DNA of 64,000 nt, taken from the NCBI GenBank assembly GCA_028868375.1, contig JAGWUP010000006.1:1-64000 (forward strand), in the 5' to 3' direction. Shown one piece after another: positions 1 through 7,058 of this stretch (the stretch's first letter is position 1; each line of letters begins with the position of its first letter). The stretch is from Elusimicrobiota bacterium (GTDB taxonomy: Bacteria > Elusimicrobiota > Elusimicrobia > UBA1565 > UBA9628). A program made the position numbers and the translations under genes. The notes under the pieces were generated by a model. That model was not told the DNA's origin. It ran no database searches and saw only the letters and a program-made list of their open reading frames with translations.

Positions 1-7
1 ACACTTC

Positions 8-108
8 GCTGGGACGATTTTGGAGCGAGCCAAGGAGCGCGAAGCGAGCATACCCGCAGCGGTCTGTGAGCGACAAGCGACGCAGGCGCAGCCCAAAAGC
101 GTCCCAGC
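8..108. repeat. Intergenic stem-loop, first of a tandem pair
   Basis: Arms at 8-23 and 93-108 are inverted copies matching at 15 of 16 positions, with a 69-base GC-rich loop containing several GCGAGC/AGCGA motifs. It is followed directly by a second inverted repeat. No coding sequence is supported here; short open frames through it are artefacts of the repeat. It could be a REP-like repeat, a structured RNA or the 3' hairpin of a gene lying off the left edge. Confidence 0.6.
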
Positions 109-110
109 CC

Positions 111-218
111 TTCGGGGAGGTCCGCCGCTGGCCGATTTCATCGTTGCTCCTCGCTTACATGCCTACAGGCATGCTCGCTCGTCGCGCCTTGAAATCGTCT
201 CAACGGCGGACCTCCGAA
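111..218. repeat. Intergenic stem-loop, second of a tandem pair
   Basis: Nested inverted repeats: outer arms 111-127 and 204-218 (one two-base bulge), middle arms 133-140 and 190-197, and a perfect 16-base palindrome at the tip (158-173, CATGCC..GGCATG). This three-level nesting is far beyond chance and marks a foldable element about 110 bases long. It ends about 35 bases before the GTG start of the aminopeptidase gene, so it could also act in its leader. Confidence 0.65.
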
Positions 219-252
219 GTATGTCACTTATTGATTAACAAGCCCTAAGCCG

Positions 253-2697
253 GTGGAACTGGAATCGGAGATAGAGGAACTGCGCTGCGGGCGGGCCTTC
301 GCTCTGGCGGCGCGCGCCGGAGCCGAGGTCAGGGAGGCGCTCTTGGGCAAGACGCCGCGCTACGCCCCCGATCGCAGCTTCGACACCCTCCACGTCCGCC
401 TCGACCTAAGCCTCGATTTTGTGAAGCGCTCGGCTTGGGGAACGTGCAAAACCGCCATCCTGCCCTTCTCCGCCCTGCGCTCCCTTGAGTTCGACGCCGT
501 CGAGCTCAAGGTCTCCCAGGTCCGCGTCGACGGCCGGCGCGCCCGCTTTAGCGCCGCGGGGGGCAAGCTGCGCATTCGCCCGGCCAGGGCGCTTAAGCCC
601 GGCCGCCGCGCCGAGGTGACGGTCTCCTACCGGACCGATCGCCCCAAGGCGGGCCTGCACTTCGTCTTTCCGCGCGACGGCGGCTCGGCCCAAGCCTGGA
701 GCCAGAGCCAGCCCGAGGACGCGCGGCACTGGTATCCCTGCCACGACAACCCGCAGCAAAAGTGCACCTCGGAGACTCGCATCACCGTCCCCGCGGGCTT
801 TCGGGTCGTCTCCAACGGCCGGCTGCTCGAGCATTCCCGCTCGAAGGGCCGCGAGACCTGGCACTGGCGCATGGAGCGCGCCCACGCGATCTATCTCATC
901 AGCATCGCGGCCGGGAAATTTTCCGAGATCATGCGGCGCTGGGGCAAGGTGCCGGTCGCCTTCTACTGTGAGAAGGGCCGCGAGGAAGACGCCAAGCGCG
1001 GCTTCGCCAAGACCGTCAAGGCGATGGAGTTCTTCTCGCGGGAAACCGGGGTGCCCTACCCCTACGAGAAGTACGCCCAGGTCGCCGTGGCCGAGTATCC
1101 CGGCGGCATGGAGCATACCACCTGCACGACGCAGACCGACGCCTGCTTGATCGACCAGCGCGCGGCCCTGGACTTCGACCTGGACCTGCTGGTCGCCCAC
1201 GAGCTGGCCCACCAGTGGTTCGGAGACCTCGTGACCTGCCGGGACTGGTCGCACGCCTGGCTCAACGAGGGCTTCGCCACCTACTTCGAGATCCTCTTTC
1301 AGGGCCACGACAAGGGCCGCGACGCCTTAGACCACGAGCTCTGCGCCAACGCCAAGGCCTACTTCGAGGAGGACGCCTCCCGCTACCGCCGTCCGATCGT
1401 CTGCCCCATTTTCCGCAACCCCTGGACCCTCTTCGACCGGCACACCTACTTAAAGGGCGGCTGGGTCGTCCACATGCTCCGCCAGGAGCTGGGAGAGAAG
1501 GATTTCCGCCGCTCGATCAAGCTCTACCTGGAGAGCCACCGCGACGCCAGCGTCGAGACCTCCGATCTCGTCGCGGCCATCGCGCGCGCCACGGGGAGGA
1601 ATCTCAAGCCCTTCTTCGACCAATGGGTCTTTCGCGCCGGCTACCCCGTCCTGCGCGCGCGCTACCGCTGGAACGCCAAGCGCCGCGGCGCCGAGCTCTG
1701 GGTGGGCCAGGCGCAGGAGATCGGCGAGGCCGCTCCCGCCTTCTCCCTGTCCCTGCCGGTCCGCTTCATCGGCAAGGGCTGGAGCCGCGACGTCGTGGCG
1801 AAGCTGGAGGAAAAGGAGCGGCGCTTCTTCTGGCCGCTGCCGGCTCCTCCGCTGGACGTAGAGCTCGATTCCCAGCTCACCCTGCTCATGAAGCTTTCCC
1901 TGTCCAAGCCCCATGCGATGTGGCTGCGGCAGTTGCGACATGCCCAGCGCGCCCATGCGCGCGCGGCGGCGGCCCAAGCGGTGGCGGCCTGGCCCGGAGC
2001 GGAGAGCGTCGCCGCCCTGGAGGGGGCGATCCGCTCGGAGCCGTTCTGGGGAGCCGCCGCCGAGATGGCCGGCGCCTTGGCCGGCCTGCGCTGCCAGGCG
2101 GCCTTTAAGGCCCTGACCCGCTTGCTCAAGCACCCGCAGCCCAAGCTGCGCCGCACCGTCGTCGAGGCCCTGGCCGGCTTCAACCGTCCGGAGGCGGCCC
2201 AAGCCCTGGAGCGCCTGGCCCGCGCGGATAAAAGCCTCTTCGTCCAGGCCGAGGCCCTGCGCGGCCTGGGAGCCCTGGCCCCGCGCAAGGCCCTTGCCTT
2301 GATCCGCTCGGCCTTGGCCAGCCGCTCCTACCGCGACGTCCTGGGCGCTTCCGGCGTCGCGGCCCTGGCCGCGGCCCACCAGCCCAAAAACGTCGGCCTG
2401 CTGCTGCGCTTAAGCCGTCCCCCGCATGAATTCCTGCGCCGCCAGCAGGCCTTGAAGGCCCTGCAGCGCTACGCGACGGTCTCAGAGCGCTGCCTGGACG
2501 GCCTCTGCGAGGCGGCCGGGGACGGCGATGAGCGCGTCGTGGTGGCCGCGGTGGCGGCCTTGGGCCAGCTTGCCCACGAGCGCGCGCTGCCGACGCTGGA
2601 GAAGGCCCGCTCCCATCCCAACACCCGAGTGCGGGTCATCGCCGAGGAGGCGATCGCGCGCCTGCGCGGGGGTTTCGCTCTTAAGTCGCCGCGCTAG
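253..2697 (+). CDS. M1-family zinc aminopeptidase with C-terminal HEAT repeats
   Basis: Predicted zinc metallo-aminopeptidase of 814 residues (GTG start) that removes N-terminal residues from peptides. The zinc site is HELAH at 316-320, with the third ligand Glu339 in NEGFATYFE (HEXXH-X18-E spacing, as in family M1). The substrate motif reads GGMEH at 284-288 where GAMEN is usual. Residues up to about 200 look like the M1 beta-sandwich; from about 560 to the end are Ala/Leu-rich helical pairs typical of HEAT/PBS-lyase-like repeats rather than the ERAP-type C-terminus. No signal peptide is visible, so it is probably cytoplasmic. Its TAG stop overlaps the stop of the convergent regulator gene by four bases. 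Family is secure; substrate is unknown. Confidence 0.9.
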   Translation: MELESEIEELRCGRAFALAARAGAEVREALLGKTPRYAPDRSFDTLHVRLDLSLDFVKRSAWGTCKTAILPFSALRSLEFDAVELKVSQVRVDGRRARFSAAGGKLRIRPARALKPGRRAEVTVSYRTDRPKAGLHFVFPRDGGSAQAWSQSQPEDARHWYPCHDNPQQKCTSETRITVPAGFRVVSNGRLLEHSRSKGRETWHWRMERAHAIYLISIAAGKFSEIMRRWGKVPVAFYCEKGREEDAKRGFAKTVKAMEFFSRETGVPYPYEKYAQVAVAEYPGGMEHTTCTTQTDACLIDQRAALDFDLDLLVAHELAHQWFGDLVTCRDWSHAWLNEGFATYFEILFQGHDKGRDALDHELCANAKAYFEEDASRYRRPIVCPIFRNPWTLFDRHTYLKGGWVVHMLRQELGEKDFRRSIKLYLESHRDASVETSDLVAAIARATGRNLKPFFDQWVFRAGYPVLRARYRWNAKRRGAELWVGQAQEIGEAAPAFSLSLPVRFIGKGWSRDVVAKLEEKERRFFWPLPAPPLDVELDSQLTLLMKLSLSKPHAMWLRQLRHAQRAHARAAAAQAVAAWPGAESVAALEGAIRSEPFWGAAAEMAGALAGLRCQAAFKALTRLLKHPQPKLRRTVVEALAGFNRPEAAQALERLARADKSLFVQAEALRGLGALAPRKALALIRSALASRSYRDVLGASGVAALAAAHQPKNVGLLLRLSRPPHEFLRRQQALKALQRYATVSERCLDGLCEAAGDGDERVVVAAVAALGQLAHERALPTLEKARSHPNTRVRVIAEEAIARLRGGFALKSPR

Positions 2698-3359
2698 GAG
2701 CGCTCGGCCGAGATCAGGCCCAGGTCGATGCCCTTGACGACCGCCTCGGTGCGGTTGCTCACCGAGAGCTTCTGGAACATCGAGTTTAAGTGGTTCTTCA
2801 CGGTCTTGACCGAGCAGTTGAGATCCGTGGCGATCTCCTTGTTCGACTTGCCGCGTCCCAGCAGGGCCAGCACCTTGATCTCGGTCTTGGTCAGCGCCAC
2901 CAGCGAGGCCTCGGCCGAGGAGCTGCCCATCTGGCGCAGGCCGTCTATCAGCTTGCTCATCACCGGCTGCGGGATCATCACGCCCTGATTGGCGAAGGCC
3001 TTGAGCGCGTTGACCAGCTCCGAGGCGGGGAGCATCTTGGAGAGGTAGCCGTTGGCGCCGGCCTGGATCGCCTCCATCACGTGCGACTCGTCCTCGAAGG
3101 AGGAGAGGATGAGCACGTTGGTGTTGGGGCAGTCCCTGTGGATCTGGCGGGTGGCCTCGATGCCGTCCATGTGGGGGAGCTTGATGTCGAGCAGGATGAC
3201 GTGGGGCCGCAGCTTCTTGACCAAGCGCAGGGCCTCCTGGCCGTCGGCGGCCTCGCCGATCACCTCGATGCCCTTCTCTCCCTCCAGCAGATCCTTGATT
3301 CCCTCGCGAAACAGCGTTTGGTCGTCGGCGATCACGACCGATATCTTTTTCTTGGCCAC
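2694..3359 (-). CDS. NarL/LuxR-family response regulator (orphan)
   Basis: A 221-residue two-domain regulator. The receiver domain has the acidic pair Asp12/Asp13, the phospho-acceptor Asp58 (LLDIKLP) and a conserved Lys in GYLSKML. The C-terminus (about 150-215) is a LuxR-type helix-turn-helix with the pattern LTKTEIKVLALLGRGKSNKEIA and TVKNHL. The start is GTG after a GGGAGAG ribosome-binding site. No histidine kinase lies nearby, so the partner is unknown. Upstream are a -10 box and a 23-bp palindrome that could be an autoregulatory operator. The stop overlaps the convergent aminopeptidase stop. Confidence 0.93.
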   Translation of the reverse strand: MAKKKISVVIADDQTLFREGIKDLLEGEKGIEVIGEAADGQEALRLVKKLRPHVILLDIKLPHMDGIEATRQIHRDCPNTNVLILSSFEDESHVMEAIQAGANGYLSKMLPASELVNALKAFANQGVMIPQPVMSKLIDGLRQMGSSSAEASLVALTKTEIKVLALLGRGKSNKEIATDLNCSVKTVKNHLNSMFQKLSVSNRTEAVVKGIDLGLISAERS

Positions 3360-3391
3360 GTTCTCTCCCGATGCCTCGAGCGTTAGTGGAT

Positions 3392-3397
3392 ACTATA
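3392..3397 (-). promoter_or_regulatory. -10 box (TATAGT) for the LuxR-type regulator
   Basis: TATAGT on the minus strand, 32 bases before the GTG start; this leaves room for a leader with a ribosome-binding site, unlike most promoters in this window. The -35 region falls in the adjoining palindrome and is weak. Confidence 0.5.
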
Positions 3398-3420
3398 CAA
3401 CAAATTCCTCGAAGTTGTTG
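3398..3420. promoter_or_regulatory. 23-bp palindrome in the promoter of the LuxR-type regulator
   Basis: CAACAA...TTGTTG arms with an inner TTC/GAA pair and one mismatch, centred on CTC. It fills the spacer and -35 position of the putative promoter. Size and symmetry resemble a site for a dimeric LuxR-type DNA-binding domain; that it binds this regulator is inference. Confidence 0.4.
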
Positions 3421-3522
3421 CGCTTTTTAGGTCTTTCGGCCCAAGCCTGGGCCCAAGCCCCCGGGGCCCAAAAGCGCCCGGCCCCTGCCCGATGGACCTA
3501 GAGCGGCGCCGCGAGCAGCCCT

Positions 3523-3528
3523 TATAAT
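3523..3528 (+). promoter_or_regulatory. -10 box (TATAAT), probably leaderless start
   Basis: Perfect TATAAT, six bases before the ATG at 3535 and with no Shine-Dalgarno, so transcription would start at or next to the ATG. Confidence 0.6.
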
Positions 3529-3534
3529 TTAATC

Positions 3535-4899
3535 ATGAAACTTTCGATCGCCCTGCTCGCCGCCTCGCTGGCCGCCGCGCCCGCCAAGGCAGGCCCCGTC
3601 GCCGCTCCCCGCGCCGCTGCGGACATCCTGGACGCACGCTGCGACCTCGAAATCTTCTTCGCCCGCTTTAAGCCCGATATGCCGCTCAGCAAGGCCCTGC
3701 TCGGCGTCGATTCCACGTTTTGGCAGCCTATCCTAGGCTCGCAGGACCTGCCCTCGATCCAAACCCGGCTAGGCCCATTGGGTCTGAAGCCCGGCCTGCA
3801 GCTAGCCTTGCAGGTCGCCGGATTGGGAAGACTTAGCGAGCGCCGGACCATCGCCCTGGCCAGGGCTCTCATCAGCGCCAAGCTGACCGCCGCGCCCAAA
3901 GTGGAAGCGGCCCTGCGGGCCCGCATGCGGAACGTGCCGGACACCATCGAGGGCTGGAGCGAATTCCAAAAGCTGGCCGAGCCCTACGCCGATTTCAGCC
4001 CCGCCGCGGCAGAGATTTACAGAAAGGCGGGGGAAATGACCGAGGAACTGCGGGAACTGGAAGTCCAGAGAATCGCCAACAACCCGCCCTTCCACACCGC
4101 CGGCCAAAAGGTGGTCGAGCCCGAGGCCGTCCCCGGCCTGCTCAGGAGGGCCGTCATCGACGACGATCCCGAGGCGCAAAGCCTGCTGGCCGAGGCACAC
4201 AACGGGGGCAATGGCAAGACGACGGCGCCGCTGACGCAAGCTGCGCTGAAGTGGCACCTGCGCGCGGCGCGGCTTGAGGAAAACGGCCATGGCGGCAATC
4301 CTCACTCCCTGCTCCGCCTCGCTCAGTACGGAAAACAATTTAGAGAAGATGCTGCTCCAAGAATATCCATAACAGTGACCGACGAGTTAAGCGGCGAAAC
4401 CCGAATATTTCCCCGCTTCAGCCTCTACTATCTAGCCGCGCGCGAAGGAAAACGGAATCCAGGGAAGTGGGAATCTCTGCTCCGGGAGGCGCAGTCCCTG
4501 TTGCACGTCATCACTGCCGCGCAATATCGAGAGGCCGTGCAGCAGCTGAAAGGCCCCTCGTTGGCGGATGAAGCGCGCGCCGCCTTAGCCAAGCGGCCGC
4601 CCACGCCGCTTGAGAAATTCTCCGAGCTGGACGCGCAGCGACGGGAGAAGGAGCTCTCAAAGTTCGTCCTTACTGTTGGTCTCGTAATGGGCTTAATGGG
4701 TTTTCCCTTCTGGGTCACCGGCGCCGGTAATCTGCTAGTGTTCGCCGCGCTGGTCTTCTTCGTCGTCCTGGGCCTGACCATCGATGCCGTCTCCAGCATC
4801 GGCGCAAGCCGCCGCATCGCCGACTTGATCCGGCATCGGATGAACCCGCAACGTCCCGCGGCCTCGGATGGCAACGCCGGCAATGGCGGCGTTTTGTAG
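3535..4899 (+). CDS. Exported or membrane-anchored protein with Sel1-like segment, unknown function
   Basis: A 454-residue protein with an N-terminal signal peptide (about 1-19, ending AKA). A helical middle with one Sel1/TPR-like stretch (about 200-265: DDPEAQSLLAEAHNGG then ALKWHLRAARLEENG) follows, then two hydrophobic segments near the C-terminus (about 378-420). Sel1 repeats usually mediate protein-protein contacts. I do not recognise a family. Codon use is less GC-biased than in the neighbouring housekeeping genes. Its 3' end overlaps the next gene by 32 bases, so the pair is probably co-expressed. The start is fixed by the signal peptide and the -10 box just upstream. Confidence 0.75.
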   Translation: MKLSIALLAASLAAAPAKAGPVAAPRAAADILDARCDLEIFFARFKPDMPLSKALLGVDSTFWQPILGSQDLPSIQTRLGPLGLKPGLQLALQVAGLGRLSERRTIALARALISAKLTAAPKVEAALRARMRNVPDTIEGWSEFQKLAEPYADFSPAAAEIYRKAGEMTEELRELEVQRIANNPPFHTAGQKVVEPEAVPGLLRRAVIDDDPEAQSLLAEAHNGGNGKTTAPLTQAALKWHLRAARLEENGHGGNPHSLLRLAQYGKQFREDAAPRISITVTDELSGETRIFPRFSLYYLAAREGKRNPGKWESLLREAQSLLHVITAAQYREAVQQLKGPSLADEARAALAKRPPTPLEKFSELDAQRREKELSKFVLTVGLVMGLMGFPFWVTGAGNLLVFAALVFFVVLGLTIDAVSSIGASRRIADLIRHRMNPQRPAASDGNAGNGGVL

Positions 4900-6502
4900 T
4901 AAGCATAGGCAAAGCCAGATAGCCCTGCCGCCGCGCGCTCTGCTGGCGGCAGTCCTGCTGCTGGCGGCCGCCCCGCTACCGGGAAGCTGCGGCAAGGTCG
5001 GCCTCGAGCCCGGCGCCGTCGTCGAGGCCGTCGCTCTGCATTTGGGCCGCCTGGGGCTGCTGCGCGAGCTGCCGCCCGGACCGAATCTGCTCATAGAGAC
5101 ACGGCATCCTGATGATCCCAAAAGCCTCTGCGCCCAGTCGGCCAAGGGCCTCCAGGCGCTCTATATTCAGGGGCTGCACAATGGGGATGCGCAGAGGCAG
5201 GCCGCCTATATGCTACTCGCCGGCGCCGCTCTCGATCACGAGCAAGCAGGGCTTGCCGCAAGCCTGCTCCATCAAGCCGGGGCAAGCGAGGAGTTGGGCG
5301 CGCGGCTAAAGCGCTGGGCCAGGCAATTCCCCGGCGATGAAACTGACGATCGACAGGAAAATATGGCGCTACTGCGCGGCATTTTCGATGGCGCAGAGAT
5401 ATTCGATGAAAGCGCCGATGCCGCGATCGAGCAGCCTCTCAAGCCCGAGGAGCCCCGCAAGCCCGAGGAATTTGGAGCAGGTCTGCTGGCCACGCTGCAT
5501 CCTCCGGTCAGGCCATCGCAAGAGAACCTGCGCCGCTGGCTGGATCATCCCGCAGACTCGGTCGGCTGGGTCTTCCGCGGCATCAATCGCCAGATGCTGG
5601 AATGGGGGCTTGCGGAGCTTCAGCTGCCGAGACCGTTCGACACGCTGGCCAGGGCTGTCTTTGCCGGCGGCGTCAACGCCGAGAGGGCGGAACAGAAGCT
5701 GCAGAGCTCCTGCCTCCAATGGACGCAGCGCTTCTTCGAATGGCGGTACGAGCCTTACGAAGGCATGTACGAGGAGGCCTACCCGGGCCTGCCGGACCTG
5801 CTGGCCGCCTATGCCGCCCACGACGCCGCCCCAAGCCAGTTAGCCGTGCTGCTACAGCACACCGTCTTCGATGGCGGCCTCTTTTCTATAGAGCATTCCC
5901 CGAACACCTGGGCTAGACTATCGCCAAGCCAGCGCAGCGCGCTGGCCGACAATGCAATCAGCGTGTCCGATCCATTCTTTAGAGGCGTCGACCTGACCCT
6001 CCGCTTCGCCGCCGCGGACGTGGCCGCGCTGGCCGAGCGCTACGCCGGCTCGCGCCCGCCGGAGATCATCGAGGCGGTCCTGCGGGAAGCGCTCGGAGAT
6101 CTAAAATCCGTCGAGCTCCCGTTTGCGGCCTTGCTGCCGCGCTTTGTCCGGGAACATCTCTGGCGCTACGAAAACATCACCGGACCGAACTGTTTCCGCG
6201 CCGCGCTGAGCTTCCGCGAGGCGGAGCGCTTCCGATCGCTCCATGTCGATGAGGAGCGCTTGATCGCGGAACTGCAACAGGGCTACGACGTGCTGGCCTC
6301 CGGCCCGCTTCGCTTAGGCGACCTCCTCGTCTGGAGCCAGCAGGGAGAGCCGACCCATTCTGCAGTCTATCTGGACGGTGGCTACGTCTTCACGAAAAAC
6401 GGGGTATCGCGCCACAATCCCTACTTGATCCAGCATCACACAGACGTTTCTCATGAATACTCTGACAGCGACATCCGCGTCTTCCGCCCGCGGCCGCGCT
6501 GA
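4868..6502 (+). CDS. Exported protein with C-terminal NlpC/P60-like (papain-fold) domain
   Basis: A 544-residue protein. Residues about 20-40 are a hydrophobic export signal ending in LPGSC, which is lipobox-like but with Pro at -3. The body is helical and unfamiliar. The last 110 residues fit an NlpC/P60- or CHAP-like cysteine hydrolase: Cys442 in GPNCFRA, a GDLLVWSQ strand, His497 in THSAVYLDGGYVFTK and a later His-rich segment. Such folds usually cut peptidoglycan peptides or amide bonds in the envelope. The Cys/His pairing is my reading, and the third catalytic residue is not certain. The start overlaps the previous gene; an in-frame ATG at 4883 is an alternative. Confidence 0.75.
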   Translation: MATPAMAAFCSKHRQSQIALPPRALLAAVLLLAAAPLPGSCGKVGLEPGAVVEAVALHLGRLGLLRELPPGPNLLIETRHPDDPKSLCAQSAKGLQALYIQGLHNGDAQRQAAYMLLAGAALDHEQAGLAASLLHQAGASEELGARLKRWARQFPGDETDDRQENMALLRGIFDGAEIFDESADAAIEQPLKPEEPRKPEEFGAGLLATLHPPVRPSQENLRRWLDHPADSVGWVFRGINRQMLEWGLAELQLPRPFDTLARAVFAGGVNAERAEQKLQSSCLQWTQRFFEWRYEPYEGMYEEAYPGLPDLLAAYAAHDAAPSQLAVLLQHTVFDGGLFSIEHSPNTWARLSPSQRSALADNAISVSDPFFRGVDLTLRFAAADVAALAERYAGSRPPEIIEAVLREALGDLKSVELPFAALLPRFVREHLWRYENITGPNCFRAALSFREAERFRSLHVDEERLIAELQQGYDVLASGPLRLGDLLVWSQQGEPTHSAVYLDGGYVFTKNGVSRHNPYLIQHHTDVSHEYSDSDIRVFRPRPR

Positions 6503-6517
6503 GCCGCGCGGATGTGT

Positions 6518-6523
6518 TACAAT
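6518..6523 (+). promoter_or_regulatory. -10 box (TACAAT) for the tRNA gene
   Basis: TACAAT lies 25 bases before the mature tRNA 5' end, leaving a short GC-rich 5' leader for RNase P to remove. No clear -35 was seen. Confidence 0.4.
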
Positions 6524-6548
6524 ATGGCCGCCGCGCAGCGGTCCTTTT

Positions 6549-6621
6549 GGCGACGTAGCTCAGGGGTTAGAGCGAGCGTTTCATAAGCGTTAGGTCGGTG
6601 GTTCGAATCCACCCGTCGCCA
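6549..6621 (+). tRNA. tRNA-Met (anticodon CAT, elongator type)
   Basis: A 73-nt cloverleaf. The acceptor GGCGACG (6549-6555) pairs fully with CGTCGCC (6614-6620), with discriminator A6621. D stem is GCTC/GAGC, anticodon loop TTCATAA (6580-6586) with CAT at 6582-6584, and T arm GGTGG-TTCGAAT-CCACC. CAT could also denote lysidine-modified tRNA-Ile; the GGCGACGTAGCTCAG start and paired first base pair favour elongator Met over initiator. CCA is not encoded, so a CCA-adding enzyme is needed. The anticodon stem contains two G-T pairs. Confidence 0.93.
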
Positions 6622-6635
6622 TGTTTTTCCCTTCG

Positions 6636-6656
6636 GGATTCGAGCCACCGACCTTA
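6636..6656 (-). repeat. Inverted partial copy of the adjacent tRNA-Met 3' half
   Basis: These 21 bases are the reverse complement of tRNA positions 6590-6610 (variable loop plus T arm) with about two mismatches, separated by 25 bases. The TTCGAATCC T-loop core is retained as TTCGAGCC-type on the other strand. It may be a relic of recombination at the tRNA, or a hairpin competing with the T arm. Confidence 0.6.
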
Positions 6657-6716
6657 AATCGCAACGATACCTTGTCGGCGTGATCTCCGCGCGCCCTGGG
6701 CCAAGCAAGAACGTCG

Positions 6717-6800
6717 GCGGCGGGTGATGGCGAGGAACGCGGCGAGCGAGCACTTCCGGGGCGCAGCGAAGCCGCGTCCGCAGCCATCAGGACCCGCCGC
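6717..6800. repeat. Long imperfect stem-loop in the leader region of the histone-nuo operon
   Basis: Outer arms 6717-6731 and 6783-6800 (three-base bulge) and inner arms 6734-6743 and 6771-6779 form nested inverted repeats; the tip contains GAGCGAGCA. It resembles the paired stem-loops at the left edge of the window in size and GCGAGC-rich composition. It lies immediately before the -35 box of the next promoter. Frames read through it contain tRNA-derived or repeat-derived nonsense. Confidence 0.5.
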
Positions 6801-6807
6801 TGGCGCT

Positions 6808-6837
6808 TTGACTCCCGGCAGCGAAAAATCTTATAGT
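6808..6837 (+). promoter_or_regulatory. Strong promoter of the histone/MidA/nuo operon
   Basis: TTGACT (6808-6813), an 18-base spacer, then TATAGT (6832-6837). The predicted start is near 6844, giving a leader of about 20 bases that carries the ribosome-binding site AAGGAGGA (6853-6860), five bases before the ATG. This is one of the most consensus-like promoter plus Shine-Dalgarno sets in the window, implying high expression. Confidence 0.7.
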
Positions 6838-6865
6838 CCTCCATCGCATTCTAAGGAGGATTTCC

Positions 6866-7045
6866 ATGGCAGAGACGCTCGTGGTCGTCAGCAAGGTGAA
6901 GAAGATGGTCAAGGAGGCGGGCTACCGCACCGGGGGCGATTACATCGACGGGCTGTCCGGCAAGATCAGCGAGATCGTTCGCGCCTCCATCGAGAAGATC
7001 AAGGTGGACGGCAAGAAGAAGACCCTGGGGGCCGAAGACCTCTAA
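6866..7045 (+). CDS. Bacterial histone-fold protein, single domain with truncated third helix
   Basis: A 59-residue protein, MAETLVVVSKVKKMV at the start and KKKTLGAEDL at the end. The layout matches a histone fold: helix 1 (about 4-17), loop 1 with RTGGD (about 21-25), the long helix 2 (about 25-47, GLSGKISEIVRASIEKI) and loop 2 plus the ThrLeu..AspLeu end (about 50-59), where helix 3 stops almost at once. Short single-histone proteins with truncated helix 3 are known from bacteria such as Bdellovibrio, where they form dimers and bind DNA. It carries twelve Lys/Arg. A perfect Shine-Dalgarno and strong promoter precede it, and the methyltransferase gene starts 13 bases after its stop. DNA binding is inferred from family. 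Confidence 0.8.
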   Translation: MAETLVVVSKVKKMVKEAGYRTGGDYIDGLSGKISEIVRASIEKIKVDGKKKTLGAEDL

Positions 7046-7058
7046 GGCAAAGGGCGGG

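Noticed and set aside
6517-6844. Minus-strand frames across the tRNA-Met giving peptides such as GGFEPPT and DSNHRPNAYETLALTPELRR
   Set aside because: These peptides are the well-known result of translating a tRNA gene in antisense; they are not proteins.
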